From Hybos culiciformis (lineage: Eukaryota > Arthropoda > Insecta > Diptera > Hybotidae), in NCBI GenBank assembly GCA_964007475.1, contig OZ023273.1, positions 148,091,308 through 148,155,307 on the forward strand: a stretch of DNA of 64,000 bases. The letters are read 5' to 3'. The notes beneath the pieces are model-generated. The model searched no databases and had not been told where the DNA came from. It was given only the letters and a program-made list of their open reading frames with translations. A program made the position numbers and the translations under genes. Shown here piece after piece: positions 39,605 to 53,300 of the stretch (the first letter of the stretch is position 1; each line of letters opens with the position of its first letter).

Positions 39605-41761
39605 ATGATGCCAAATTATTGCATTTACCAGGATTGTTTATCCCTACTATCAGGAGATATTACATTTTTTTGTCTTCCTAAAGTTGGTTAGTTTCTTTTT
39701 TACTATTTATGTGAATAAATCTAGTACTTAAACTTACATAATATCTACTTAACTAGATGTGTACCTACTTGTCATATATATAATCTGTAAACATACCAAA
39801 TTTTTGTACCTATTATTACATTTAATCAAAATTGGCAAAAGTTCGAATAGCTATACCTACCGTAACCTAATATCTAATAACCTATAACCTTAACCTTCTT
39901 ACTATAGCCAATTTTTTGTTAAAATTTTGGTGATATTACCTTTTCACCAAATTTCAGCCAAATCGGGTATCTGCAGGTATCTGCAGTTTAGCCAAAATTT
40001 TATTACTGTACTGGCTCAGTGCAGGAAAAGTTAACCAAATGAAAATTTTGTGATTCATTTCCTTAATATTCGAACTCCGTAGTTATTATGTGTTTAACAT
40101 AAAAAAAAAAAATTGATTTTACCTTATTCAATCTTTCTAGGTGATCCACGACGAAATTTATGGATTGAGAATTCAGGAAATAAATACTTAAAGGCAATGA
40201 GAATGAATGAAAACTATGTTGGTTTTTTTTGTGAAAAACATTTTGATTCAAATTTAATTAGTAAACGTTTACATCAAACAATTTTACATAAACACGGTAA
40301 GTAAATGTGGGTGAGATGTTCATTGATTTCAAGATTTACTAATGCCATAAAATCCCTGATTGTTTCGAAAGTGTTATGTTATGTTTGTATGTGGTATACG
40401 ACTAAATGGTATTGATATGTTTTAAAGAACTCATTGGCTGTGACAAATATATCTTAAAAGTAAAGTATCTCAAATCGATATGTTGAAAACGAGCCCCATA
40501 CTTCATTTATATGTAGTACTGTACTATATTTTATTTTATTCTTATCCGATTGTTTAATAATTTAACAATAATTTTTATTTTAGCGTTGCCACATCCCTAT
40601 GATCGAAACATACCCAAAAATTCTAAGGATTTAGAAATTTATGAACTTCATACTTTACCAGACGAACATCGACAAGAATTGTCTGATAAAGAATTTTATA
40701 CCATCATTGAAATGAAAACAATTCAAACTAACCCACAAAAAGTTAACAAAGTAAATATAATAAATACAAGAAAGAGAAGAGCTTCATTCAATAATGATGA
40801 ATCAAATAGCACGAAAAATAAATCCAATAGATTTGGTGGTTATGAGCTTAGAAAACGACGAAATAAAGAAAAAAATCCAATAGAGAATAACATTCAACAT
40901 AAAGTTGAAATAAATAAAATAGGATCATTGAAAGCGCAACGAAGACCTACAAAATTAATTGCCAATATTGACACAGTTTTAAATAAAGACCGAAATCAAA
41001 AAGAAGATCAAAGAGGAGAATATATTAATCAAAATCAAATTAAATATTTGGAAAATTTACATGGAATTACAATAAATCCCAGAAATATGGTTGTCTCAGG
41101 AACAAAAGTAAACAAGTTTCTTAAGGCGGCGAAGGTGAAAAATATTAATTCATCTAGTCACAATATTGAATTGAAAAGAAATTTAGGTAAACAATTTATT
41201 ACGAATAACACCATTAATGATCATCATTGCGACAACTTTTTAGAAAATTCTCAAAAAAAATATAATTTTAGTTGCATTAAAAAAAACACAGAAATTAAAC
41301 AAAAGAAATATGATAGAGTAATAAATAACTCAGAGCATAAAAATATTGAAGGAGAAAAAATAGGTAAACATAATTTTATTGTTGATCATCGAAGTAAATT
41401 GAAATATTTGGAAAATTTGAGAAAAATAAAAATTGAACTCAAAAAACAATTTATTTCTACAAATAATGTTTCTAAAAAACAATCAATTAATGCATCTGAC
41501 AATGATAATGAACAATTCATACATAATATGTCGAATGATGTAGATAATCGATTATTTGATAACGAAGAAAAAATTATTGAAGTTTTATCATCAAATACAG
41601 TAGTTGAGCAACATCAAAAGGATAATGAAGCTGACAAGCATTTTTTGCTTTCTTTAATGGAAAATTTTGAGAGGCTTACTTATCATAAAAAATCAATTGC
41701 TAAAATAAAAATTTTACAATTTTTAATTGAATTAGAACACAATGATAATGTTAAAATATAA
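39605..41761 (+). CDS. THAP-domain protein with C-terminal BESS-like motif, 471 aa
   Basis: Exons 39605-39686, 40141-40296 and 40584-41761 join in frame (82+156+1178 nt) across GTTAGT and GTAAGT donors. Residues 1 to about 85 are a C2CH THAP zinc finger, a sequence-specific DNA-binding domain: Cys6, Cys11, Pro25, Trp35, Cys58 and His61-Phe62. The signature end reads ALPHPY where AVPTIF is usual. A long, poorly conserved Asn/Lys-rich middle follows, with the word KYLENL twice. The last about 40 residues (DKHFLLSLMENFERL, then KIKILQFLIELE) fit the BESS motif, a protein-interaction module of insect chromatin factors. No transposase catalytic domain is seen. Two adjacent ATGs open the gene; the second (39608, MPNYC) fits THAP starts best. 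AATAAA follows 43 bases past the stop. Probably a nuclear regulator; targets unknown. Confidence 0.85.
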
Positions 41762-41803
41762 AAAACGTTTTCAAAATACTTATAAAAATAACATAATTAT
41801 TTC

Positions 41804-41809
41804 AATAAA
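41804..41809 (+). promoter_or_regulatory. candidate polyadenylation signal of the THAP gene
   Basis: AATAAA, 43 bases downstream of the stop codon. Confidence 0.5.
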
Positions 41810-44373
41810 TTATATTATTCTCGATCCTCCGAATTTTACCAATTATCATATTTTTTATTATTAATATTAAACTAAATATTTTATTTAAAACATAAATTGT
41901 GTTTGATTAAAATCTTGCAACTGATATTTAATCCACTTACCCCGAACAGGTTTTGCTGTAATTTTGCCCTACTCTTATTTCTGGTGACAATACATATTAA
42001 ATATTAATTTAAGAATTAAAAAAGTGTAAATAAAATATAATTAGGAATAAAACGCAATTAGATGTCTAAATCTAAAGAAAAAATGTTTTTGAAATTGAAT
42101 ATTATTTTGAGAGTTTTTATTTCATTTATAAATTAACTACTTTGTGTTAAAAGTCCTTTTTGAAAATATTATTCGACTGAATACGTAACATATAACTATT
42201 AGAATACAACAAAATTATTAGCTGGGGGGTTATAATTCAGGGTCGTACCTCTTACAAAAATCCATAATAATCAAAAAATAATTACAAAAACTTAAAATTT
42301 AAAGATTAGTTAAAATAAATTCCACCCAAAGTATTTTCTTCTTGTCTGCTAAATTCCAAAATAAAAAACATGATTTTCTTTTTAAAATAATATTTATTTT
42401 TGAAATAGATTATTTCCTAAAATAATAATAATAAATTGTTTTATAAATTTCCTTTCATTTATCGATTCGTGTTTCACGTTTTACAAATAGCAGTTTCCTT
42501 TCTGTTTTTTTTTTAATTATTATAAAACAGTTTTTGTTCTCAATTTTTTTTTTATAAATTCAGCGTTAATTAATAGCATATTTTCACGTATTTAATTTCG
42601 TTTTATAAATTTATCATTCGTCAATATTTATTTTTTTTGATGAATGTAGTTTTTTTGCAATAAATTGTGTGCAAAAAATAAAATGTATTACAATTACAAT
42701 TATTTATTTTATTTTATTTTAAAAATTGTGTAAAATCTATGTATGTTATGTTGACTCAAAAATGGAAAGGACAAAAATATTTTAAATAAATGTTAATTTA
42801 TGAAATTAATCGTCATTATTGAGCTCAATTAAATTGATTCACTTTAGAGACAAATATTGAAATGATTGATGCTAATTTTGAAATTAAAAAGAAATACATT
42901 GAAATTACAATAAAAAAGTATTTCAGGTTTTGAGAAGAAAAAAAAAATTTCAATTCAATATTTTTATAAAAAATTATCCTGCTTATTTTGTGTACATTTT
43001 CCGCTAATAAATAGTTTGGTTTATATTTTTAATTTTTTATCATTTAAATAAAATAAGAAAACCGTGTCTAATTTGTTTAGTATTTTTTTTGTCTACTTTT
43101 ACCAAGGTTCGAGCTCAGTTCAAAGGAATGTATTAAAAAAAAATTCTCAAAGCTTTATTTATACTTAAAAATTTTAAAACAACACATCAAGAATAATCAT
43201 CCTTTTTTTATAGCAATTTTTCTAAATTTATACCCATAGTTGAACAGTTGGAATAATATGATTTTACCTCATTTTGTTTCTAAATGGAAACAAAGAGAGT
43301 TCTTTCAATTAGAATTAAGATATTAAGAAGTTGTTATGTCCCTTTTCTATCAAAGAAAAATTATCTCGATTTTAAAAATGAAACCATCGTGAAATTTTTA
43401 AATCTGCAGAATTATATTCAACTATTTTATTAATTTTTATTTTTAATGAAAAAAATTTCCTTATTTTCAGTTACAATTGAAGAATATTGAAAATATTTGT
43501 CAAAATAGTATCGTTCACAATCCTAAAAATTTCAATCCGATTATCATTTTTAAAAAGTTGCGTCTAGTACATTTTAATTAATATTTTTCATAATATTATA
43601 TAACCTTTTTTGTTATAAAAAAAATTTCTAATTGAAGATATAGTTTAAAAGGTTTAAAAAATTGTTCCTTTTTCTAAGGATCTAATAAGACTTAAGTTTT
43701 AAACAGAAATTTTTTGGTAAACAATATACGATACGGAATATACACATAAATAACATTAAGCAGTTTAGTTTTTAACAGAATATCGCAAGATTTTCTTTAT
43801 ATTTAATTATTAAAATTTAATTTTCAAACAATCGAAACTAAACGCAATTTACCATAATACCAAAATAATTAAATTCTTGAATTTTTGACTTTTTTTTAAA
43901 TTTAATCGTTAAAAATATTTGTATTTCAACTTTTTATTCCAGTAATTGTTTGAATATCATTAATTTATATATTGTTAAATCTAAACATTAATAACAATTA
44001 AAAAAAAAATATTAAAACAGCTTTATATTATTAAAGTAATTTAAAAATATTGAAAATCATGATTGAAATTTTATTTTTTAATTTATTTCTTTAATCTTGC
44101 GTATTCCGGTAGATTATGTATTTTTATAATTTAGTAAAATTTTTGTTTTGAATAAATATTATTGATTGATACACTTATTTTTTGTCAATAAAATAAAATT
44201 TTGTAATTATTTTTTTTTTAACTACCTCAAATATGTATTTTCTTTCAATATAATAATTATAATAATAATAAAAAATTAAACAATATTATACCTATAAATT
44301 TTAAATTTTTGAAAAATTTGAAAAATAATTTTTGAAAGTTTTTTTCTGTCTATAAATTAAATGTTATAAATTT
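41810..44373. other. convergent intergenic region between the THAP gene and Cnot4
   Basis: AT-rich and non-coding. It should hold the Cnot4 3' UTR (a minus-strand AATAAA occurs near 44070, roughly 300 bases past its stop). No repeat or RNA gene was recognised. Confidence 0.45.
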
Positions 44374-47300
44374 TTAATTCATACATTCAGTTTTTTGTTT
44401 TTGATTATTTTGCATCATTCCTGGTGGAATTGAAAATTTATCATAATTATAATTATTAGTTAAATTATTCATGAATAAATTTTGTTCTGGATTATTTAAC
44501 CAATTTGCTGCATGTGAATAATTATTAACCTACAATTTAAATTGATTAGCATTTTTATTCAAGCCAAATTTTTTTTTTTGGACATTTTCACAAGAAAAAG
44601 AAATAAAAATGCTTGTTTTCAATTTAAATAATAAAATTGTAAAACAAACATTTTCAGGAGAAAAAAAAAAGAAGTGAATTATTATTTCTTATCATCAAAA
44701 AAGTAAATAATTTTTTCATAATAAAAAGAATTTATTCGTTTTTATTATCAAAAACGTACGAATATATTTTTTTCTCAATTTTCCTTTTGCTTTTGAACAT
44801 TCTATATAAAGTTCCGCATCAAATTTCTTTGAAAAAATAAGTTTACCTGTACTTGTGAATTCTGTTGTGGGTTTAATATATTGTTTGGTAAATTGACTCC
44901 ATGATGTCCAAAACCTGAAAACGATAAGAATATTAATTAAATATGAATGCTTTAATTTATTTACACTTTACCGTTTTGTTGCGAGAGATGTTGCATGTAA
45001 TCATTAGCGTGTTGTTGATTGGCATGTTGTTGATGGGAAAACGGAAATTGACGGAATGATAAGATTGCTGGATCCATTGCAGTCCAATCTTGTTGCGGCT
45101 GTTGAAAATTTTGAGGTGGCATATTTTGTGGTGGTTGTTGAAAACATAAATGAGCCCAACTTTTTTGTTGTAATGCTTGTTGTTGTTGTGGTATATTATT
45201 TGTATTTTGCTGCTGCTGCTGCTGCTGTTGTTGGCCGTTATTTTGATTTACTGTTCCAGATTGATTGCTACCATTCATATTCATGAAAGGTAATATTTTA
45301 CTACTTTGAGCACGTGGCACGCCAAAACCGAACGCATTCATATGATGATTAAAGCCAGGTGGAGGCATACGTGTTCTTTCAGGATTCCCTCCTCCAGTGC
45401 TTCCTGTGTTCGCATTTGAGTTTATTAAATTATTTTTATTAACTTGTTGTTGTTGCAACTGACTTTGTTGCTGCTGTTGTATAACTTCATTTTCCATAGC
45501 TTCAGCCAATGCCTTTTGAGTTTCAATGAATGGATCAAAACCTAAGTGTGTTGTAATGTTTAAAAAATATTATTTTGTGAATTATTTAATTTTAATAAAA
45601 AAGTCAAAACACTAACAAAGAAATTCAGCTCCTTTTGATAAAACACTTCAAAATTACTTCTAACTATCAGAGAAATAAAAAAAAAAAGAAAAATCATATT
45701 ACCCAAATCATCATCGGCTCCAGAAGAAAATTGCATTCGATTACTTTGTGTATTATTTTGTGATTGTTGTTGACTGCCACCACCAACGTTCATTAATAAA
45801 TTATGTGTACCGAGTTGATCATATTTATTCATTAATCTCTGTTTTTGTAATTGTTGACCAGCAAGGCCTATGTTTTTAAAAAGTTTTATTAGAATTTTAA
45901 AAACTGGTAGTAATATTGATGTACAAAAAAATATTTAATGATAATCGAGTGAGATTGATATTGATGCAAAGAACATTGCTCATTAATGAGTTAAAATAAT
46001 ATTTTTTTTATCTCAAGAATATCTTCCATAGAGATTTCTCGTGATATTGAAACACCTTCATCACATTAAAAAAAAAATTTTAATTTACTTTTAATGAAAT
46101 TGGATTTTTTTTTTTGAATTAAAATTTATATTTTGAAATTATTCTTGTACACACTTTCTTTTTAATTTCAAAATTTAACATTAATAAATCTGAAATAAAA
46201 TCAAATTTATTTTTGATTTTGGTTATTCATTAATCTTACCATTTGTATGATCTATATATGAATTCAATCTATTATTATCTAATAGTGATGCCACATTTAC
46301 ATGATCTCGATGATCTAATAAATTATTAGCACCATTAACTCCAAACTAGAATAAAAATTAGAAAATTATAATACTAACAACTTCTTTTGATTTTACAAGC
46401 AGCCGTACCTGATGTTGTTGCTGCTGCTGTTGATTTTTATGAAAATCAAAAAATTTGGACATATTTGTTCCAAATATATTACTACTTAATAAATCTTGAT
46501 GATGTAAATTATTTGGTTGTTGTTGTTGCCGTTGCTGCAGGTGTTGTTGCTGTTGTTGTTGAAACAAATGTTGCTGTTGTTGGGTTGTTAATCTATTTAT
46601 ATCTGCTGAACCACCAAAATCATTATTTACATTAAAATCTTAATTTTTTAAACAAAATTAATGTTAAAAAATATGAAATAAAAAAAAATAAAAAATTAAA
46701 AATTTAAAAAGTTTGTGATTTTATTTTATACAGAATTACACTTTACAAATTAGAATATTTAACGAAGCAATGCATTTTATTCGATTTTTAAATAAATTAA
46801 ATTTAAGATAATCTAGTTTAGTGGTTGAATAAATCAAAACCATGATATGTAAGGTAGAATAAAAGTAAATAATTATTTGAAATCAATGAATAAATAATTA
46901 ACAAAACTTAAAAATTCTTTAAAAAAATTGTTGAAAATAATGACAAAAAATTGTAAATTCAATAGCAATTGCAAGTGTGTCTCATACTTTATGGTGCAAA
47001 AAATTTGTACAAGAATATGATACGAATATAGTATAAAAGAGAATTTTGGGAAAAAAGTTTAGTTTTATTGATATCAAAAGTAATCAACTTTAAGATAAAA
47101 AAAAAAAATGGTAAAAAATAAAAATTTTAGTATAAGGGAAGCCAGTATTCATAATTATTTGAAATCATAAACAGTCCCTATGTACAAATCTACATAGAAT
47201 ATACATATACTAAAAGTAATATTCACCATTAAAGCCATTTAAATTTGACATTCCAATGCTATTAATTAAATTATTACGTTTTTGTAATTCTTGAAGTCGC

Positions 47301-50300
47301 AAGAAATCTTCTTGTTGCTGTTGTTGATGGTGCTGCTGATGATGTTGTTCTTCTAGTTGTTTATTATTTTTGAAAAGAACTAATTTGAATGCTGCTTCCC
47401 AATCTTCGGTTGTGTTTAATGATAATAAATATTTTTCCGGATTATCAATTGAATTATTTCCTAATGGACCACCGTTTGTTAAATTTGATTGATTTTGATA
47501 GGCATCGATTCCTAGTTTAAAAAGAATTGATTTAAATTACGCTAATTGAGTGCGAGTTTATTTAATCTAACCGTAATTGAAAGGACTGAAGACGGGGGGT
47601 TACTATTTCTTCCGTAACAAGTCCAGATAATAAGCATAATGTAAATAATGCAGTCAAAAAAAGGTGAATATTTTTGGGGTCGTATGTTGTTACGGATCGA
47701 ATCTCGAAAAAACTTCTAACAAAATATTGGAATTTTACGGCACAAGTTTGAATTTTTATGTTTTCTTTGAACGTATTTTAAATGAAATAGCAATTAAAAA
47801 AATTGTAAATATGTAATTAACATTTTTTATTATTTGAATGCCAGATAAACGATCTGAGAATTGAAAAAGTGCAGAACAGAGCTCTTAATTCCAAAAATAT
47901 GACTTAATTGACTTAAAATTGAATTAATTATATTAAACTGATTGTTTCCTTAAAAACAAATAGTCGGTTCGGTCACGAATTATCAGCTTTAAAGTCGCTT
48001 TTCCGTTTTCAATTACATTTCCAAGATTTTTTATTATTTGGTACAGAAAATTATAAATTATTATAACAAAATTAAAATTCAATTGTAGTCATTTCAAGAG
48101 CAAAAAATTTTATAAATATCATCAAACAGAATATGGTTTTGGGATTATGTATTTGAATTTGTTAGATTGGATTTTGTGTAAAAGTTTTTTATGATAGTTA
48201 ATGACAAGAGTCGATCCTTATAATAGTGTAAAAATATTTATATTATATTTACCATTTAATAAATCGGGTAAATGTGACGAAATTGCGTTATTTAATTGAT
48301 TATTCATCAATGTTCTATCATTATCTAATTTGCCTTTTAATAGTGGTTGGAAAGATGATGACGAGAAGAAACTATTATTATCATCGAATAAACTAAGTTT
48401 GGACAAACAAGCTAAAAATAAAATGTTTAAATTATATTAATTATTATAGAATTTAAAATTAAAATGAATAACATTATTATTTTCTGACAAGCATTATGTC
48501 ATATTTTATGGATATAATAATTTAATAAATTGATACTTAAAAGAATTACAGCTCTTACCTACAACTTGTTAATAAATAAAAATACAAAAGTAATTAACAT
48601 TTTTACCTTTCTTAATTTTAACACTAAGTGCATTAAATCCGGAAAATTTTTGAGCGCTTTAAATTTTTATTAAATTCTTTTTCCCTCCAACAAGAAATCT
48701 CGAAAACCATTGACTATTATTTATTCGAAATTTTTAAATTTTGAGAAATTTTTTTTATTTTAACGTGAATAGCATTTTCAAATAAAATATTTTCAAAGAA
48801 TTCAAATCCAAGCATACGATCCTAGTGTAAAAATATACGAAAATTCTGATCACATACAAAGGTATATTATATTTAGCTATTTTAATGTACTTTGTGTTGT
48901 GTAATAAATATGTATGATTTTATGTGTTTCCATAAAGCTTGGCGTTATTTATTTATTTGTTCATTTTTCATAATTTCAAGAGTTATAAATATCATAAAAA
49001 TCTTATAAAAACCTTATTCCCAAACTCTATTTTGATGAAATTCAATAAATATGATTTGCAGTTCCATTTGAATGAGAATAGGATTTTTGTATGGTTTTTA
49101 CGATAGATTGTAATTCATAAGCCCCTCAGTATCTCAGCAAAAAAAAAAAATATAACGTCACGTAGTTGCTTTTAAATCGTATCCGCGAAATTACATTGTT
49201 AAAGACAGTTTTGATAATCGCCTAAGATCTCGCTTGCCGACAAAGGTTGTATCTTGCATTAAATTGCTTGAACAAAAAACGAGACTTTATTTATTTTGGA
49301 TAACCCCCTCACTACTCCGAAAATAAAAATATCAAGTTTCGGAAGGAATAAAAAAAATTACGAAATATTACAAAAAAAAAGGAAACAATTACCTGACGTA
49401 TCTATAAGGCTGTTAATGTCATTTGTTTGTGTTTGATGCAACTGTTGTTGTAAACGTTCTTTTTCTGACATATAATTTTCATTTGTTATGAAGTTATTTT
49501 TTTGTTCATCTGATGTATTATTATCTGTTTGTTTTTCTTGCAATTGTTGTTTCTGTTGTGATGGATGTTCTGGGAAGCTTCCTGGCGAGCTTTTACCGCT
49601 TGTTGTTTCGCTTAAGGTTGAACCGCTGTCTGACGATGATGAACTTAATGATCGCGAATCATTGCTATTGCTACTACTGTTCTGTTTTCGACTATTATCA
49701 GATAAATCTTTATCAAAATCATCTATTAAATTAATATCATCGTCATCCATTAATCTCTGCTGAAGTTTTTGATTATCTTTTTGTGCTTTATCACGAGACT
49801 TGTCGGAATTAATTGACGAAGTCGATGAGTCCTTTTGGTGATTTTTATTACTGCTACTTTTACTTATCTGGGATGTTTTTTGTGATTTTTTATCAGATTT
49901 TGTTTTGGATTTATTATTTAACAAATTCTCTTTATTTTTGCCTCCTTTATTTGTTACAAGCTGGTCCTTAGTATTTACGGGTGATACAGATAGACTTGGC
50001 CATGCCTCCTTACCTTGAACAGGACCGTTAGTACTATTATTCGTACTATTAGTTGTTGATCCATTAGAACCGTTTGCTATAAATATAAATAAACATATTT
50101 TTCTTTATGATATACAAAATTAAAACAATTTATCGCCTAAACTTAATATTTTTAGAATTTAACAAATCTTAGTTTAAAGATTATTGCCGCTAGGTTAGAA
50201 TATCTACGATAAATTTCAATCCGAAATAAACTAAAATTGATTATTGTAGACTACGAATAATAAAATTCTCTTATGAAACAGTTAATAATATAATAGTTTT

Positions 50301-53300
50301 AATAATAATTTTAAAGAGTGATTAAAGCTCAAAGTGGAATCTTAAATCTTTTGTATTGAAAGCTTTCATAAATCGGTGATCTAAAGTGTGCAAAAAGTTT
50401 CTTAGTCTTTATCAATTTCTAGAATTTCTAAAATGACTAAAACGCTTAAGCTATTATTAAAAATATTCTAAATTAACTTACGATTATTATTGGAAGCTGC
50501 AGTCATTGCTATTAAAGCGTCGTGTAATCGTTTTTCGTATTCCTGATGTTTACCTTGGTGCATCTCGTCTTTAGTAAAACTAGCTTCAGGATCGCCTAAT
50601 TCATGTAAATACATACAATCAGCTTTAGGACATTGCTGATTTTTCATAAAATGACTACAGTATTTAGTCGTTCCTAAACTTGTTTTTATCAGTCGATTAT
50701 CTATTGTTATATTATTGACACTTTGAATAGCCCGAAGTGCATCATTATTATGGCAATATGTAACATACGCCGATGCTGATGGGCCTTGTACACCGGCATA
50801 CGTTGTACTAGGATTAATCACAACTTTATGTATTTTGCCATATTTACCGAAATACTCGTACTTCTTTAGAATCTAAAAAATTTTAAATCATTAATAATTA
50901 AAAATTTGCGGCCTGCTAATTTTGATGGTATTACTTCAGCATCTGCTAGCCTAGGTGGTAAGCCGACAACAAATACCAAATTCTTCTGCACAACCCTGAC
51001 GTTAGCCAAATGCTTACGATTTTCGGTAATCTTTTGCTTACGCTGTTGATCTCGTTGACGTTTTTCCGCTTTAAGAGCAGATATCTGAAATTTTACAATA
51101 AATAAATACGTTAAAAAAAATAATTTTATTTTTTACTAGAAAATAAATTAAAAATATTTTAAGATCAAGGAACCAAAGATATTATAATTTGAAGTGCTAA
51201 TTACCCTCGTTTTTTTTGTTTAATTTCTAAGGGTTAATTTTGAAAAGTTGAAATATGAAATGTTTTGAGAGAAAATCGAAGATATTCAAATTATTTTGAT
51301 ATCTAGGAATGAAATAAATAAACTCAATTTGAGAATTTAATAATTATGAACCAGATGAATTTTATTTTTTAGCGTGATTCCAAACAAGCTTTAATTTGAA
51401 TAAATTTATTAAGAATTACAAAGAAAAATTATGTTATCGTTAAATTTCTTATGCATGATACAATTAATAAATATTAAAATGACTCGAACACTTAATTTTG
51501 TTAAATACATTTCAAACTCCAATAAATTACAAAAAATATTTCTTAAGTTTTCTTTGAACTTAAAACAAAAATAAATTTATCTCCATCAACATTCTGGTAT
51601 TAGTTAGGGTACCTTGGCCATAAGAGGAATTGATACTTATTTTAAAAAAAACCTGTCTCATCTAATTGAATCGAGAAAAATGACAATATAAATTGAAGTA
51701 CGACTATTAAAACATTTTCGCAAAAGCCGTAAAATTGAACTTTACACATTTTTATGTTATCTGGGCATGAAATAAATAAATCCATTATTAGGATTTATCT
51801 GTGGCATCAATAATTAATAATATAATAAATAATCTAGTTATTTTTGTATGTTTTATGTTTCAAAATAATTTATATTAAATCAGATAGCTTTTTGCTTTAA
51901 AACGAAATTGTCGATGTTTTATAAATAATTATTAATAAAATAATTTATTTAAATATTAAAATAATTTTTATAATACATCCCACAAATTGGTGACCCCGAC
52001 GCTTACTTATTACGAGCATTGTAGAACAATCTGAACGTCTCGAGATATAAAGTAACACAACACTTCGACGTGATTGGATTTAATTAACATTTTTCAACAA
52101 AAATGATGGATGATGATGTTAATGCTTCGACTACTACTTCGTCTACACCTGTTATTAATAGGTTGCAAGTTCGAGTTCCACCATTTTGGAAAGCGAATCC
52201 AGCACTTTGGTTCAAGCAGATAGAATCTCAGTTTATAAATTCAGGAATAACGAATGATCAAACTAAATATCATACTGTCGTTGGTGTTATGGAAAGTGAT
52301 GTTCTTTCAAGCATTAGTGACATTATTTTGAATCCTCCTGTAACTAATTTATACTCAACTTTGAAACAGAGATTAATTGACCAATTTGCTGACTCCGAAG
52401 AAAAAAAATTAAAGAAGCTGCTTTTCGAATCTAGTTTGGGCGATCGAAAACCATCGGAGTTGCTTAAAAAAATGAAAGAACTCTCATCTGGTAAAGTTGA
52501 TGAAGGTATGCTGAAATCTTTATGGCTTCAACGTCTGCCAACTCAAGTTCAAGCGATCTTATCTATGAGTGAGGGTGATTTGTCTAAGCTATCAGTTTTG
52601 GCGGACAAAATTTCTGAGGTGATTGGTTTTTCCGAAGTTTCTTTAGTTAAAAAGCAAGATGAAAAAAGTACTCCTTTTGATGATATTGTAAAGAAGTTGA
52701 ATGAGATGCAGTTGCAGATTTCTGAAATACGTAATGAAAGACACTCAAGGTCAATAAGAAGAAATAATTCTCAAAAACGTTCTAAGAGTCGTTCACAAAA
52801 GGATTCAGATAATTCAGAGTTCTGTTGGTATCATCGTAGATTTGCTGATAATGCTACTAAGTGCCGTGAGCCTTGTAATTATAAACAAGTAACGGTTTCG
52901 GGAAACTAATTGGCCAGACATCTGAGGCGACAAATAGTTCTGGCCATAATAATAGTCGTCTGTACATAGAAGATAAAACTTCTGGTTTAAAGTTTCTAAT
53001 TGACACTGGTGCTGACATATCGGTCATTCCTCCAAATCCTTCTCAGAGAACAACTAATGAAGATTCTTTTGCACTTTATGCAGCGAATGGTTCTAGAATT
53101 AAAACTTTTGGTCAACGTTTATTAAATTTAAGTTTTGGTCTTCGAAGAGTTTTTCGATGGCAATTTGTTATTGCTGATGTTTCTAAATCAATTATTGGTG
53201 CAGATTTTTTGGAAAATTTTGGTCTTATTGTTGATTTAAAAAATAAATGTCTTATTGATGGTGTGACTTCAATCAAATCGATTGGTGAAATCGTGAGCCA

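Noticed and set aside
39605..41761. P-element-like transposase
   Set aside because: THAP domains occur in P transposases, but no catalytic core follows, the gene has normal introns and a different C-terminal motif, and no terminal repeats bracket it.
45056..45286. Plus-strand Val/Ala-rich open frames here, at 46387-46635 and at 49488-49763
   Set aside because: Antisense shadows of Cnot4 poly-Gln and Ser-rich exons; splice phase and similarity support the minus strand only.
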